From: SZUA-359 sp039809125
Lineage (GTDB): Bacteria; Patescibacteriota; Saccharimonadia; Saccharimonadales; Saccharimonadaceae
Length of the DNA stretch: 64,000 nt
Assembly (NCBI GenBank): GCA_039809125.1
Contig: JBDHUM010000001.1
Span: forward strand, 22,984-86,983
Direction of reading: 5' to 3'
Both the position numbers and the translations under genes were made by a program. The stretch's first letter is position 1, and every line of letters begins with the position of its first letter. Positions 33,215 to 42,685 of this stretch are shown one piece after another. Under the pieces are notes generated by a model. The model saw nothing but the letters and a program-made list of their open reading frames with translations, did not search any database and was not told where the DNA came from.

Positions 33215-36200
33215 ATGGGAAAACAAAAGGTGGTAAAAAAGAGTTCTAATGGCTCACTAGCGCCATCTGATTTTGTTCATTTACACAATCATACGCACCA
33301 CTCATTGCTTGACGGTCTAACGAAAATTCCAGATCTTGTAAAACGATCAAAAGAGCTCGGTATGAATGCTGCGGCCGTGACCGATCATGGCACCATGAGT
33401 GGCTGCCTCGAATTTTATAAAGAAGCAACCAGTAATGGATTTAAACCAATCCTAGGTATCGAAACGTATGTTGCAGCACGTTCACGACATGATCGTGATC
33501 CGGCCAAGGATAAGCGTCGATTTCACTTGATTTTGTTGGCGATGGATAATCAAGGCTATAAAAACCTGATGAAACTAGCAAGTTTAGCTGAACTTGAGGG
33601 TAAATACTATAAGCCACGAATCGACCATGAATTGCTCGAAAAATACAACCAAGGAATTATCGCATTAAGCGGTTGTGCTAGTAGTGAAATTGGCGAAGCC
33701 TTGAAGAATGGCGACTACAAGACAGCAAAAGATATTGCTTTCTGGTATAAAAAAGTGTTTGGCGATCGTTACTACCTGGAACTACAGGATCACGGCCACC
33801 CTGATGCGCCGTCGCACTGGCCAGTACAGGCTACTATCAATGAGGGTCTGATGAAGCTTGCTCAAGAATGTGGTTTGCTGGCAGTCGTAACCTGCGATGG
33901 CCATTATCTAAGTCATGATGACCAAGAAGCACACGAAATTTTACTTTGTGTTGGAACAGTATCCTATTTGAGTGATGAAAAACGAATGAGCCTTAAAGAC
34001 TTCGAACTTCATTTAACCGACCCGCGTGATATTATTGCTCGCTGGGGCAAAACGTTTCCGCAAGCAGTCGAAAACACTCGCCGGATTGCGGATCGTTGCG
34101 ATGTTACTATTGAGCTAGGTAAGATTTTGATTCCGAAATATCCTACACCGGATGGCGAAAGTGAAAAAGACTATTTGGAACGATTGGTCTGGCGAGGTCT
34201 TTTGTACCGATATGGTGGAAAGTCGAAACAAGATGCAGCACATAGTAATGCTGAGAAAGTCAAAAAAATACTCTCGCAAGAAATCATTGAACGTACTGAG
34301 TACGAACTTAAGGTGATGGACAGTATGGGCTATAATGGCTACTTTTTGATTGTGCAAGATTTTATTAATTGGGGAAAAGATCGCGGGATTATCTTTGGTC
34401 CAGGACGCGGTAGCGCTGCGGGGTCGATTGTGTCATACGCTCTTAGTATCACAGAAATCGACCCGATGAAGTATTCGTTGATGTTCGAAAGGTTTCTAAA
34501 CCCGAGCCGTATATCGATGCCTGATATTGATATAGATATTCAAGACACTAGGCGAGATGAAGTAATTCGCTACTGTGCTAATAAGTACGGTGACGCACGC
34601 GTTGCGAATATAGTTACCTTCGGCAAAATGGCGGCTCGCGCTGCCGTGCGTGATGTTGCGCGCGTGTTACAGGTTCCGTATGGCGAGAGTGATCGATTAT
34701 CAAAAATGATTCCTCCACCTGTACAGGGACGACATATTCCACTTGAGAAGAGCATCCAACAGGATGCCGATTTGAAACGGGAATATGAAAGTAATTCTAC
34801 GGCCAAACAAGTTTTTGACTACGCAATCCGCCTTGAGGGAACAATTCGTTCACACGGGGTTCATGCAGCCGGTGTCGTGATTGCTCCAGATGATATTGTA
34901 AACTATGTACCGCTAGAAATGACGCAAAAAGGGGTGGTGGCAACACAATATCCGATGGGGCCAGTTGAGGAACTAGGATTGCTCAAAATGGATTTTTTGG
35001 GTCTCTCAAATTTGACTATTATCAAGAATGCTCTGCGTATTATTAAAAAAGCATATCAAGAGGAGCTTTCGCTAGGTGCGATACCGGCCAATGACGATGA
35101 AACCTTAGCACTGTTTCGTCGTGGTGACACAACTGGCGTATTTCAGTTTGAATCAGCCGGAATGAAGCGGTATCTAAAAGAACTGCAGCCAAACGAATTT
35201 TCTGATCTTGTCGCGATGAACGCGCTGTATCGTCCCGGTCCAATGTCGGAAATACCTCGATTTATTGCTGGCAAAAACGACCCATCAAGTATTTTGTATC
35301 TTCATGAATCACTTGAGCCGATCTTGAGTGAGACGTATGGTGTAATGGTTTATCAGGAACAGATTATTAATTTGCTTCAACTTATAGCAGGTTATACTCC
35401 AGGTGAAGCTGATTTGGTACGTAAGGCAATTGGGAAAAAGAAGCGTGACATTATGCAGGCGGAAGAACCCAAGTTTATCGCTGGCTGTTTGAAACAGGGA
35501 TTAAGTCGCACGGCTGCCGAAAAATTATGGGCGCAAATTCAGCCTTTTGCCGATTATTCCTTTAACAAAGCGCATGCTACTTGCTATTCGCAAATAGCGT
35601 ACTGGACTGCGTACCTAAAGGCGCACTACCCAGACGCATTTATGGCTGCACTCATGACAAGTGATCAAGACGATACTGATCGGCTAGCAATTGAAATGGC
35701 TGAGTGTAAGCATATGGGCATATCGGTGCTAGGCCCTGAGGTAAACCAGTCGTATGTAGAATTTGCGGTTGTGCCAAATAATAAACAAATACGCTTTGGA
35801 ATGGCAGCTGTCAAAGGCGTTGGTGTCGGAGCAGTCGAAGAAATTTTACGTGCTCGCGAAACAGGTGAGTTTACAAGCGTAGAAGATTTTGCGACTCGAG
35901 TCTCGAACACTAAAGTCAATAAAAAATCTTGGGAATCACTTATAAAGACAGGGGCATTCGACAAATTTGTTGATCGCTCCGACTTGTTATATAACCTAGA
36001 GGATATATTGTCGTTTGCCTCTAAACTCCAAAAGGAAAAGCTTTCCGGTCAAGCAGATTTGTTTGGTGAACTCAGTGACGACTCATCAATTCGCGCTCGG
36101 TTAACACTGCAGTCGGCACCAGCTAAATATACGATGAAAGAGCAGTTGTCTTGGGAACGTGAGTTGTTGGGGATTTATCTCAGTGCTCACCCGCTTGATT

Positions 36201-36889
36201 CATTTGAACTATTTTTACATGAACAAACAATTTCCCTAGCGAAACTAACGCCAGAGATTGATGGTCAGCACGTAACGGTTGGAGGGCTTGTGACAACGGT
36301 TCGTACGATCGTGACGAAAAACGGCAAGAAGATGGCATTCATTGGGTTGGAGGATAAAACAAATGAAGGAGAGATTATTGTTTTTCCGAACCTATATGAA
36401 ACGCTTGGTGATCAACTACGTCAAGATACTATCATTAAAGCAGCTGGCAAAATTTCTGCACGTGATAAAGATGGTACACTGGGAAGCGAAGCGAAACTTA
36501 TTGCTGATGAAATAAGCATTTTGGATGAAAAAAACTTGCGCAGTTACGAATCAACTGGTAATGCAATGAAAGCGCCAGAAAATAGAGCTCCTTACCGGAA
36601 AAAGGTGTCAAAAAACGCTAGCGCAGCAAAAGCTAGTGTGGTGCCAGCTGTAAGTCTAGCTCCGCCGCAAGCTCTCTATTTGCGGGTTGAAGATCCAAGT
36701 AACACTGATGTTCTTTTGGCCCTAAAAGCTTCATGTGCGGAGTTTCCAGGTGACTCTATGGTAGTGCTAGTGATAGGCACTGAAATTGACAAAAAAGCGT
36801 TAAGAATGCCGTTTAAAGTTACAGTCGAGCAGGAGCTAATAAAACGGCTTACAGAAATCATATCAAGCGATCACGTAATTCTTAAGTAG
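33215..36889 (+). CDS. dnaE: DNA polymerase III alpha subunit
   Basis: Replicative polymerase, 1224 residues, DnaE1-like. The N-terminal PHP domain (HLHNHTHHSLLDG, AVTDHGTMSG) keeps many metal-binding His/Asp residues, so a PHP exonuclease or pyrophosphatase activity is possible. The polymerase motifs are GPGRGSAAGSIVSYAL and the catalytic PDIDIDIQDTRRDEVI. A helix-hairpin-helix/fingers region and a C-terminal OB fold (VTVGGLVTTVRTIVTKNGK) follow. A frame extension to 33197 uses TTG; ATG 33215 is chosen from the -10 box. It overlaps the opposing SpoU methyltransferase gene by 8 nt. Confidence 0.97.
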   Translation: MGKQKVVKKSSNGSLAPSDFVHLHNHTHHSLLDGLTKIPDLVKRSKELGMNAAAVTDHGTMSGCLEFYKEATSNGFKPILGIETYVAARSRHDRDPAKDKRRFHLILLAMDNQGYKNLMKLASLAELEGKYYKPRIDHELLEKYNQGIIALSGCASSEIGEALKNGDYKTAKDIAFWYKKVFGDRYYLELQDHGHPDAPSHWPVQATINEGLMKLAQECGLLAVVTCDGHYLSHDDQEAHEILLCVGTVSYLSDEKRMSLKDFELHLTDPRDIIARWGKTFPQAVENTRRIADRCDVTIELGKILIPKYPTPDGESEKDYLERLVWRGLLYRYGGKSKQDAAHSNAEKVKKILSQEIIERTEYELKVMDSMGYNGYFLIVQDFINWGKDRGIIFGPGRGSAAGSIVSYALSITEIDPMKYSLMFERFLNPSRISMPDIDIDIQDTRRDEVIRYCANKYGDARVANIVTFGKMAARAAVRDVARVLQVPYGESDRLSKMIPPPVQGRHIPLEKSIQQDADLKREYESNSTAKQVFDYAIRLEGTIRSHGVHAAGVVIAPDDIVNYVPLEMTQKGVVATQYPMGPVEELGLLKMDFLGLSNLTIIKNALRIIKKAYQEELSLGAIPANDDETLALFRRGDTTGVFQFESAGMKRYLKELQPNEFSDLVAMNALYRPGPMSEIPRFIAGKNDPSSILYLHESLEPILSETYGVMVYQEQIINLLQLIAGYTPGEADLVRKAIGKKKRDIMQAEEPKFIAGCLKQGLSRTAAEKLWAQIQPFADYSFNKAHATCYSQIAYWTAYLKAHYPDAFMAALMTSDQDDTDRLAIEMAECKHMGISVLGPEVNQSYVEFAVVPNNKQIRFGMAAVKGVGVGAVEEILRARETGEFTSVEDFATRVSNTKVNKKSWESLIKTGAFDKFVDRSDLLYNLEDILSFASKLQKEKLSGQADLFGELSDDSSIRARLTLQSAPAKYTMKEQLSWERELLGIYLSAHPLDSFELFLHEQTISLAKLTPEIDGQHVTVGGLVTTVRTIVTKNGKKMAFIGLEDKTNEGEIIVFPNLYETLGDQLRQDTIIKAAGKISARDKDGTLGSEAKLIADEISILDEKNLRSYESTGNAMKAPENRAPYRKKVSKNASAAKASVVPAVSLAPPQALYLRVEDPSNTDVLLALKASCAEFPGDSMVVLVIGTEIDKKALRMPFKVTVEQELIKRLTEIISSDHVILK

Positions 36890-37385
36890 TCGCAGTGAGT
36901 GCGTACAGTGCAACTCCAGTCGCTACACTAACATTAAATGATTCTTTTTGACCTTTCATCGGAATCTCTAAAATAGTATCACAGTTTTTGAGTAGTATAG
37001 GAGTAATACCATTTATTTCTTCGCCGAGAAGTAATGCAAATTCGCTCGGAGCTACGAAGCTTCCAAGCGGAATGCTGTTAAATGATTGTTCAAGTGCAAT
37101 TAACGGCAGGTTAGCATGTAATCGGTTTTGGCTAATCCAAGAATCAATTGTTTCATAGCGTTCGAACGGGACTAGACTTTCGGCACCTAGAGCGGTCTTA
37201 TGAATTTGAGAAGTAATTTTTTCAGCAATATGGGGCAGTCGAGTATCGTGATCAATATGAGGATAAGGTGTGTAGCCACTAAGAATTATTTTTTCAACAC
37301 CAAACCCTTCGGCAGTACGAAAAATTGATCCAACATTGTAGGTAGAGCGAATATTATCTAAGATAAGAGTTATTTTTGCTGACAT
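36882..37385 (-). CDS. SpoU/TrmH-family RNA 2'-O-methyltransferase
   Basis: 167 residues, the compact SPOUT form without an N-terminal substrate domain. The three motifs are present: NIRSTYNVGSIFRTAEGFG, LLLGEEINGI and IPMKGQKESFNVSVATGVALY. It methylates a ribose in tRNA or rRNA, and the target is unknown. It ends against dnaE and is divergent from the PilB-like gene, with 52 nt between start codons. Confidence 0.9.
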   Translation of the reverse strand: MSAKITLILDNIRSTYNVGSIFRTAEGFGVEKIILSGYTPYPHIDHDTRLPHIAEKITSQIHKTALGAESLVPFERYETIDSWISQNRLHANLPLIALEQSFNSIPLGSFVAPSEFALLLGEEINGITPILLKNCDTILEIPMKGQKESFNVSVATGVALYALTATT

Positions 37386-37424
37386 GCCCTCATTGTATCA
37401 CTCCTCAAACCATGAGCGATTTGC

Positions 37425-37437
37425 TATACTAACACTA
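37425..37437 (+). promoter_or_regulatory. Leaderless-type -10 box of the GspE/PilB-like gene
   Basis: TATACT at 37425-37430, 7 nt, ATG 37438. It supports ATG 37438 rather than the upstream in-frame start at 37384, which would overlap the divergent gene. Confidence 0.45.
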
Positions 37438-39063
37438 ATGGACGAAGACAAAGTACAGCAACAGCGGCGCGAACATGACGAAAGTGCAACAGCGCAGCGA
37501 GCGGCTATTTTAGGTACACCATATGTTGACACTCGGTCAGTCGAAGCGAGTCTCCCGCTTCTTCATGATGTTTTGAGTATTAAGGAAATGTACGATGGTC
37601 GTCTGGTACCTCTTTTGTACAATGAGGATGAAAATCAAACAACATTTGGTATAACGACGCAAACACCTCAATCGGTGATGAGCGCTCTACGCAAAAGATA
37701 TCAAGATGAAGGTAGGGGCATTGATTTTGGTCTTATTAGCAATAGCGGTTTCCGAGCACTGATGGTTCGGTATGACCCACCAAAAGAAGTTGTTTATAAC
37801 GATATTGAGATCAGCAAAGAAGGCGATAGCCAGACACTCAATCGGGTCAGTCGGACCCTCGAGACGGTTGGCACTGAAGCGCTATTTGATTTTTTAATCA
37901 ACCAAGCCGATAAGCTTGGTGCGAGCGATATTCATATTGAAAATGAACGAGTTGGAATACGAGTGCGTATGCGGGTTGACGGCGCACTGCACACGGTAGC
38001 GCATCTTAGTAAGGACCGCTATCGGGTAATCATTGGCGAGCTTGGTCGTCGAGCAAATATTTCGACTGCAGCGGCCGAGCCACAGTCGGGACATGTTCAG
38101 CATGAAGTTGTCGCAGAAAGCGGAACACACCTCTTAAACCTGCGCGTTGAAACAATTCCAACGATGTACGGACAAGATGCAGTGCTGCGTCTATTTAATT
38201 TTGATGAGTCCTTACTAAACCTTGATCGACTTGGGATTGCACCAGTATTCCGTAAACAAATCGATGAGGTTATTAGCCATCCGCGCGGACTTGTATTGAT
38301 GGTTGGTCCTACTGGAAGTGGTAAATCGACAACCCTGTATAGCATGATTAGTGCCCTCAATACGCCCGATCGCAAAATACTGACGCTAGAAGACCCAGTC
38401 GAGTATGGTTTGACCGGCGTGACGCAAGTTCCGGTTGATACCACGCACGGACAAAGCTTTGCTGATCATTTAAGAAGTGTATTGCGTCTTGATCCCGATG
38501 TTGTGATGGTGGGTGAGATTCGCGACCAAGATACCGCTCGTACTGCGATCCAGGCATCGATAACAGGCCATTTGGTGCTAAGTAGCTTTCACGCTAACTC
38601 TACGTCTGCGGCCTTTGCACGCATGATTGATTTGATCGGTCAGAACCCAATTTTTAGTACGGCTATCCGCTTGGTAATTGCCCAGCGTCTGGTGCGCTGT
38701 CTTCATAACGAGAGTAAGCAGGAATACGAACCTGATGAAGCCACGAAAGCATATGTACGGCGAGTGTTGGCTGACATACCAAATGACTACCCAGATAAGC
38801 CAAACCTTGATTCATTTAAACTTTATAAACCTGTTCCGACTGAAGCGTTTCCGTTTGGCTATAAAGGCCGAATCATTATTATGGAACAGCTACTAGTGAA
38901 TGAAGAGATTCAAAAGTTCATTCGCGGGGACATAAACGATATCAATGCAGAGGCAATTGAAAAAGCCGCTAAGGCAGGTGGCATGATTACACTCGAGCAA
39001 GCTGGTGTACTTGCAGCCCTGCGCGGCGAAACTACACTTGAAGAAGTTGGTAGGGTGGTATAG
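37438..39063 (+). CDS. GspE/PilB-type secretion or pilus ATPase
   Basis: 541 residues. An N-terminal domain is followed by a hexameric AAA-like motor: Walker A MVGPTGSGKSTTLYSM, Asp box ILTLEDPVEYGLTGVTQVPV and Walker B region DPDVVMVGEIRDQDTARTAI with the His box HLVLSSFHANST. The four-cysteine zinc motif usual between the Walker B and C-terminal regions of GspE/PilB is missing; only one Cys (LVRCLH) is there. It would power type IV pilus extension, consistent with DNA uptake or host attachment in Saccharibacteria. No pilin or PilC gene is adjacent. Confidence 0.88.
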   Translation: MDEDKVQQQRREHDESATAQRAAILGTPYVDTRSVEASLPLLHDVLSIKEMYDGRLVPLLYNEDENQTTFGITTQTPQSVMSALRKRYQDEGRGIDFGLISNSGFRALMVRYDPPKEVVYNDIEISKEGDSQTLNRVSRTLETVGTEALFDFLINQADKLGASDIHIENERVGIRVRMRVDGALHTVAHLSKDRYRVIIGELGRRANISTAAAEPQSGHVQHEVVAESGTHLLNLRVETIPTMYGQDAVLRLFNFDESLLNLDRLGIAPVFRKQIDEVISHPRGLVLMVGPTGSGKSTTLYSMISALNTPDRKILTLEDPVEYGLTGVTQVPVDTTHGQSFADHLRSVLRLDPDVVMVGEIRDQDTARTAIQASITGHLVLSSFHANSTSAAFARMIDLIGQNPIFSTAIRLVIAQRLVRCLHNESKQEYEPDEATKAYVRRVLADIPNDYPDKPNLDSFKLYKPVPTEAFPFGYKGRIIIMEQLLVNEEIQKFIRGDINDINAEAIEKAAKAGGMITLEQAGVLAALRGETTLEEVGRVV

Positions 39064-39084
39064 CTATTTAGTCACGTTATTAAA

Positions 39085-39119
39085 TTGACATATAGTCATT
39101 GTTCGGATATAGTATATAA
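39085..39119 (+). promoter_or_regulatory. Near-perfect leaderless promoter of the 565-residue orphan
   Basis: TTGACA (39085-39090), exactly 17 nt, TATAGT (39108-39113), then 6 nt to ATG 39120. Transcription starting 7 nt after the -10 box begins exactly at the ATG. This is the best -35/-10 pair in the window. Confidence 0.68.
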
Positions 39120-40817
39120 ATGGATTCTTATACTAATCAACCTGTTTATACTGATTCGGAGCCCACAGATCAGGAGATTATAGACGATTTAGAAGAAACA
39201 AACGGGCAATTTCTCAGAGATGCCCTTGAAGTTTGGAAAACACAGGTAACCATCTGGGGCACGGCAGTGGATAATCTAAGAACTGCTCGAGAAAATGGTT
39301 TAAAAACTCTCAGCAATGGTGTAGCGACAATTTCTGAATATTTACCATTTGCTGAAAAAATTTTAGAATTAGCAAAAAGCAAACAACGATACTGCGAGAA
39401 AAGTCTTGAAGTTCTTGATACTTTGGCACATAAAATACTCACCGAGGACGTATTGAAGGCTGTAATAGAGGGTGTGGCAGCACAAACAGCTAGTCACAAA
39501 AAATACCTGGTAGATAGGTATGGAAATGAACTAAAGATGATATTTCCGGAAAAGATCGCTGAAGTTAACATTCCAAAATTTATTCCTGGTGATGTCTGTG
39601 TTCCTCCCGTAAAAACATTACAGCGTCAACACGAACTGATGCCCTCTGTAGCCGATAAAGTCTATATGGATGCTTCGCAAAGTGCAAGACAGTGTGTTGA
39701 AAGAGATTTCGGAATAGGCCTGGAGCAAGTTGTAAATGACACTCTTGAAAGCCTGCATGAGAGTGATATAGAGAGGGTTCTACGGGAAATTGTTGTAACG
39801 TTATTAGAAGTTGATTCTAAAAGCAGTGAAGGTATGGACGATGGCGCAGGAGAGACGGTTCAAAAGCCGCAACTTGACGACTGGATATATATTGCAAATG
39901 AACGGGAAAGAACAGCAAAAAAACTGCAAATGGAGAAAAAAATTTCATTGGAGCAACGGGAGATTAATAAAGGCCTCAGTCGAGTAGATGTGCCTGACAC
40001 TGAACATATCAATGACGTAGTAGTCGACGCGCTAGCTATTATTATGGCTGGTGTAAAAGATGCCATTGATGTGGATACGGAAACGTTGTTCAAAAACATT
40101 CTCGAAAAGGAACTAAGACTCCTTAAGCAGCGTCTTATGAACGGTTCTATATCAAGCATACCGTCTGATTATGCAGGGAGACCAGTAAAAAGACGCGCAA
40201 ATGGTGGTGTAGGATATAAGCAGGAAAATAGTCCAGCAATACCTTGCGCGGAGGAAGATTGTAAGCTCGTAGAGCATAATATGTTTGATACAGTAGAGAG
40301 GATATCCTTTCCGTGGCTAGATAAAGGGGACGATCGTCAAGTTATAATAAAAGAAGTAGATGGCGTGAAAGTTGGTTTTATTGATGCACGGAGCCCCGCA
40401 GCCTTAAGAATCGAAGAAAAAACATTTGATGGTTCAGACGGCAAGGTAGGTGGTGCAATAGACCCTAGTATCGCAAGAAGGATTGAAGTTGCGATGAAAA
40501 TGGCAGCGGGTAATATACTACAAAGAACCCTTGCGCCCCTCAGAAACTTTAATGAAGGTGGTCGACGGTACCCATATAATATATATTCACCAAAAACCAA
40601 GCACTCTGCAACACCTGTCCGTTCATATTTTTCTTTGCTACGACCCGGCGTTTCACCCGAAGTAGATGATAGTGGCATATTTAATAGGACAGGTGTTGAG
40701 TGTATCGTGCTGTACATGGGGTCGTCAGGAAAAGGTGCTTCGCAGCGAGATCTAATGGTAGAACTGATGGAGACTAATAATACAGCATTGCTACGCGCTT
40801 CAGGGTTTGGCGGGTAA
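39120..40817 (+). CDS. Orphan protein of 565 residues, A+T-rich, function unknown
   Basis: I recognise no family. There is no signal peptide or membrane helix. The first about 350 residues look helical and charged with coiled-coil character (SEPTDQEIIDDLEETNGQFL, LRLLKQRLMNG). A linker with RPVKRRANGG and a C-x5-C pair (CAEEDC) follows. The C-terminal 180 residues are more globular (FPWLDKGDDRQVIIKEVDG, VGFIDARSPAALRIEEK). Four 60-base lines of its coding sequence that I counted average about 34% G+C, and AGA and ATA codons are frequent, unlike its neighbours. It stands alone between the PilB-like and malic enzyme genes. Confidence 0.7.
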   Translation: MDSYTNQPVYTDSEPTDQEIIDDLEETNGQFLRDALEVWKTQVTIWGTAVDNLRTARENGLKTLSNGVATISEYLPFAEKILELAKSKQRYCEKSLEVLDTLAHKILTEDVLKAVIEGVAAQTASHKKYLVDRYGNELKMIFPEKIAEVNIPKFIPGDVCVPPVKTLQRQHELMPSVADKVYMDASQSARQCVERDFGIGLEQVVNDTLESLHESDIERVLREIVVTLLEVDSKSSEGMDDGAGETVQKPQLDDWIYIANERERTAKKLQMEKKISLEQREINKGLSRVDVPDTEHINDVVVDALAIIMAGVKDAIDVDTETLFKNILEKELRLLKQRLMNGSISSIPSDYAGRPVKRRANGGVGYKQENSPAIPCAEEDCKLVEHNMFDTVERISFPWLDKGDDRQVIIKEVDGVKVGFIDARSPAALRIEEKTFDGSDGKVGGAIDPSIARRIEVAMKMAAGNILQRTLAPLRNFNEGGRRYPYNIYSPKTKHSATPVRSYFSLLRPGVSPEVDDSGIFNRTGVECIVLYMGSSGKGASQRDLMVELMETNNTALLRASGFGG

Positions 40818-40831
40818 ATATCGTATATTTA
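40815..40831. terminator. A+T hairpin between convergent genes
   Basis: TAAATAT (40815-40821) and ATATTTA (40825-40831) pair over CGT at the stop of the orphan gene. It is weak (all A-T pairs) and only a tentative terminator. Confidence 0.25.
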
Positions 40832-40869
40832 CTGCTGACCCATTTGAGTATAAATTATTAAAAAATGAT

Positions 40870-42003
40870 TTAGTGTATAGATGACGCTATACTATCGACT
40901 ACTTTTTCATCAAACGGTGATGGAATAATCTCTTCGGTCGTTGGGTTTTTTACGAGACTCGCAAGCGCTTCAGCGGCGGCAAGCTTGTGTGTGTCAGTAA
41001 TTTTCTTCACCCCATTGTCTAATGCTCCGCGGAAGATCCCTGGAAATGCCAGGGCGTTATTTACTTGATTCGGAAAATCACTACGGCCGGTGGCGATCAC
41101 AGCAGCGCCAGCAGCTTTGGCAACATCAGGCATGATTTCTGGCACTGGGTTTGCAAGGGCAAAAATGATTGGTTGATCCGCCATGTAGCCGACAAACTCA
41201 GCGGTCAGTAAACCAGCCTTTGATACACCGATGAAAACATCGGCACCGTTCAAGGCGTTTTCTAAGCTGCCTGATTGCGATGCGTCAACAAAAGGTAGCA
41301 GAGCCTGTTTTTCGCTATTGAGATCGCTGCGCGAACTCCCAACAATTCCTTTGCTATCAACCGCAATAATGTTTGTAATGCCGTAAAGATGAAGCAATTT
41401 AATAATTGCTGTACCTGCTGCGCCAGCGCCAATGACGACGACTTTTGATGCTTTAAGATCACGTTTTGTCACCCTTGCAGCATTAATTAATCCGGCGAGC
41501 GTTACTATAGCCGTACCATGCTGGTCGTCGTGAAACACTGGAATATCTAGTTCGTCCTTGAGACGTTGTTCAATCTCAAAACATTTTGGTGCTGCAATAT
41601 CCTCTAAGTTTATTGCACCAAAGCTTGAAGCCATTGCCTTTACAGTGGCAACAATCTCATCTGGCGTATGAACGTCTAACACAATCGGCACACTGTCAAT
41701 ACCAGCAAAATGCTTGAAAAGTAACGCTTTTCCTTCCATAACTGGCATGGCTGCTTTAGGCCCCAAGTCTCCTAAGCCCAGAATCGCCGAACCATCAGAT
41801 ATTACAGCCACTAGATTGTTTGTCCAGGTGTACGTAGGTAGGGATTCCGGGTTTTCGGCAATTGCCTTACTCACAGCGCCAACGCCGGGGCTGTAGTAGG
41901 CACTTAGTTTCGTACGATCGAGGTTGTCTTCGTCACGTAGTTTTGTGGTAATTTTACCTTTATATTGTTTGTGTAGCTCAAGCGCAAGTTTGTTATAATC
42001 CAT
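40870..42003 (-). CDS. NAD(P)-dependent malic enzyme
   Basis: Oxidative decarboxylation of malate to pyruvate, 377 residues, the short bacterial form without a phosphotransacetylase domain. Motifs are LSAYYSPGVGAVSKAIAENP, VISDGSAILGLGDLGPKAAMPVMEGKA, the metal-binding INLEDIAAPKCFEIE, DIPVFHDDQHGTAIV and the Rossmann VVVIGAGAAGTAIIKLL. It may link C4 acids to pyruvate or supply NAD(P)H for the respiratory chain. The ATG at 42003 has TATACT 6 nt upstream. Confidence 0.94.
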   Translation of the reverse strand: MDYNKLALELHKQYKGKITTKLRDEDNLDRTKLSAYYSPGVGAVSKAIAENPESLPTYTWTNNLVAVISDGSAILGLGDLGPKAAMPVMEGKALLFKHFAGIDSVPIVLDVHTPDEIVATVKAMASSFGAINLEDIAAPKCFEIEQRLKDELDIPVFHDDQHGTAIVTLAGLINAARVTKRDLKASKVVVIGAGAAGTAIIKLLHLYGITNIIAVDSKGIVGSSRSDLNSEKQALLPFVDASQSGSLENALNGADVFIGVSKAGLLTAEFVGYMADQPIIFALANPVPEIMPDVAKAAGAAVIATGRSDFPNQVNNALAFPGIFRGALDNGVKKITDTHKLAAAEALASLVKNPTTEEIIPSPFDEKVVDSIASSIH

Positions 42004-42015
42004 GTCTATAGTATA
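42004..42015 (-). promoter_or_regulatory. Leaderless-type -10 box of the malic enzyme gene
   Basis: On the minus strand TATACT (42015-42010) and 6 nt to ATG 42003. No Shine-Dalgarno sequence. Confidence 0.45.
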
Positions 42016-42098
42016 GCTTAGATAGTAATATTTGGCATTATCCTTAAGATGTGCTACAATCTAATATTGATTGTTACTAGAAATTGTAAGAGGTGAGA

Positions 42099-42623
42099 AT
42101 GAGCTTTGCATTAATTCAGAAGGTCAATGACCAGCAAAAAAAGAAACAGGTTGTCGATGCACGCAGTGGTGACACTGTTCGTGTGTATCAAAAAATTCGC
42201 GAGGGTAATAAAGAGCGTATCCAGATGTTTGAAGGTGTGGTAATTCGTACTGACAACAAATCACAGCATACGAGTCGAATCACCGTGCGTAAAGTTGCAA
42301 GTGGTGTCGGTGTTGAAAAGTCTTTCTTGCTCCACAGTCCTCTAGTAGAACGCGTAGAAGTTGTTCGTCGTAGTAAGGTACGCCGAAAATTCTTAAGCTA
42401 CTTACGTCAACGTAGTGGTAAGTCTGCTCGCTTATCGGCTGTCGATTTTGATCGTAAATCAGTCAATGATGTGCACGATCCTAAGGCAGAAGCTGAAGCT
42501 GAGCGTTTGAAAGAAGAAGCGGCAAAGGCTGCGGCCGAAAAACAAGCTGAAGCTGAAAAAGCTCAGGCTGAGCTTGATGCAAAAGCTGCCGCTGTTGAAG
42601 CAGCACATGAGTCGAACGCATAA
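42099..42623 (+). CDS. rplS: Ribosomal protein L19 (bL19) with long Ala/Glu/Lys tail
   Basis: 174 residues against about 115 for typical bL19. The conserved core is RSGDTVRVYQKIREGNKERIQMFEGVVI ... GVGVEKSFLLHSPLVERVEVVRRSKVRRKFLSYLR. After about residue 115 an extra low-complexity helix of Ala, Glu, Lys and Gln (RLKEEAAKAAAEKQAEAEKA) is added. The frame also opens at GTG 42093. AAGAGG at about 5 nt before ATG 42099 favours the latter. It ends in a strong terminator 20 nt after the stop and is upstream of rnhB as in many bacteria. Confidence 0.93.
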   Translation: MSFALIQKVNDQQKKKQVVDARSGDTVRVYQKIREGNKERIQMFEGVVIRTDNKSQHTSRITVRKVASGVGVEKSFLLHSPLVERVEVVRRSKVRRKFLSYLRQRSGKSARLSAVDFDRKSVNDVHDPKAEAEAERLKEEAAKAAAEKQAEAEKAQAELDAKAAAVEAAHESNA

Positions 42624-42642
42624 ACTGCTGTGAAAAAGCACA

Positions 42643-42673
42643 ACAAAAACTCCCTCGTAGGGAGTTTTTGTTT
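42643..42673 (+). terminator. Intrinsic terminator of rplS
   Basis: ACAAAAACTCCC (42643-42654) and GGGAGTTTTTGT (42660-42671) form a perfect 12-bp stem over TCGTA, with T residues in the descending arm and after it. The rnhB -10 box begins at 42673, so terminator and promoter are fused. Confidence 0.75.
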
Positions 42674-42685
42674 ATACTAGTAAGT
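42673..42685 (+). promoter_or_regulatory. Leaderless-type -10 box of rnhB
   Basis: TATACT at 42673-42678, AGTAAGT (7 nt), ATG 42686. It starts right at the end of the rplS terminator. Confidence 0.5.
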
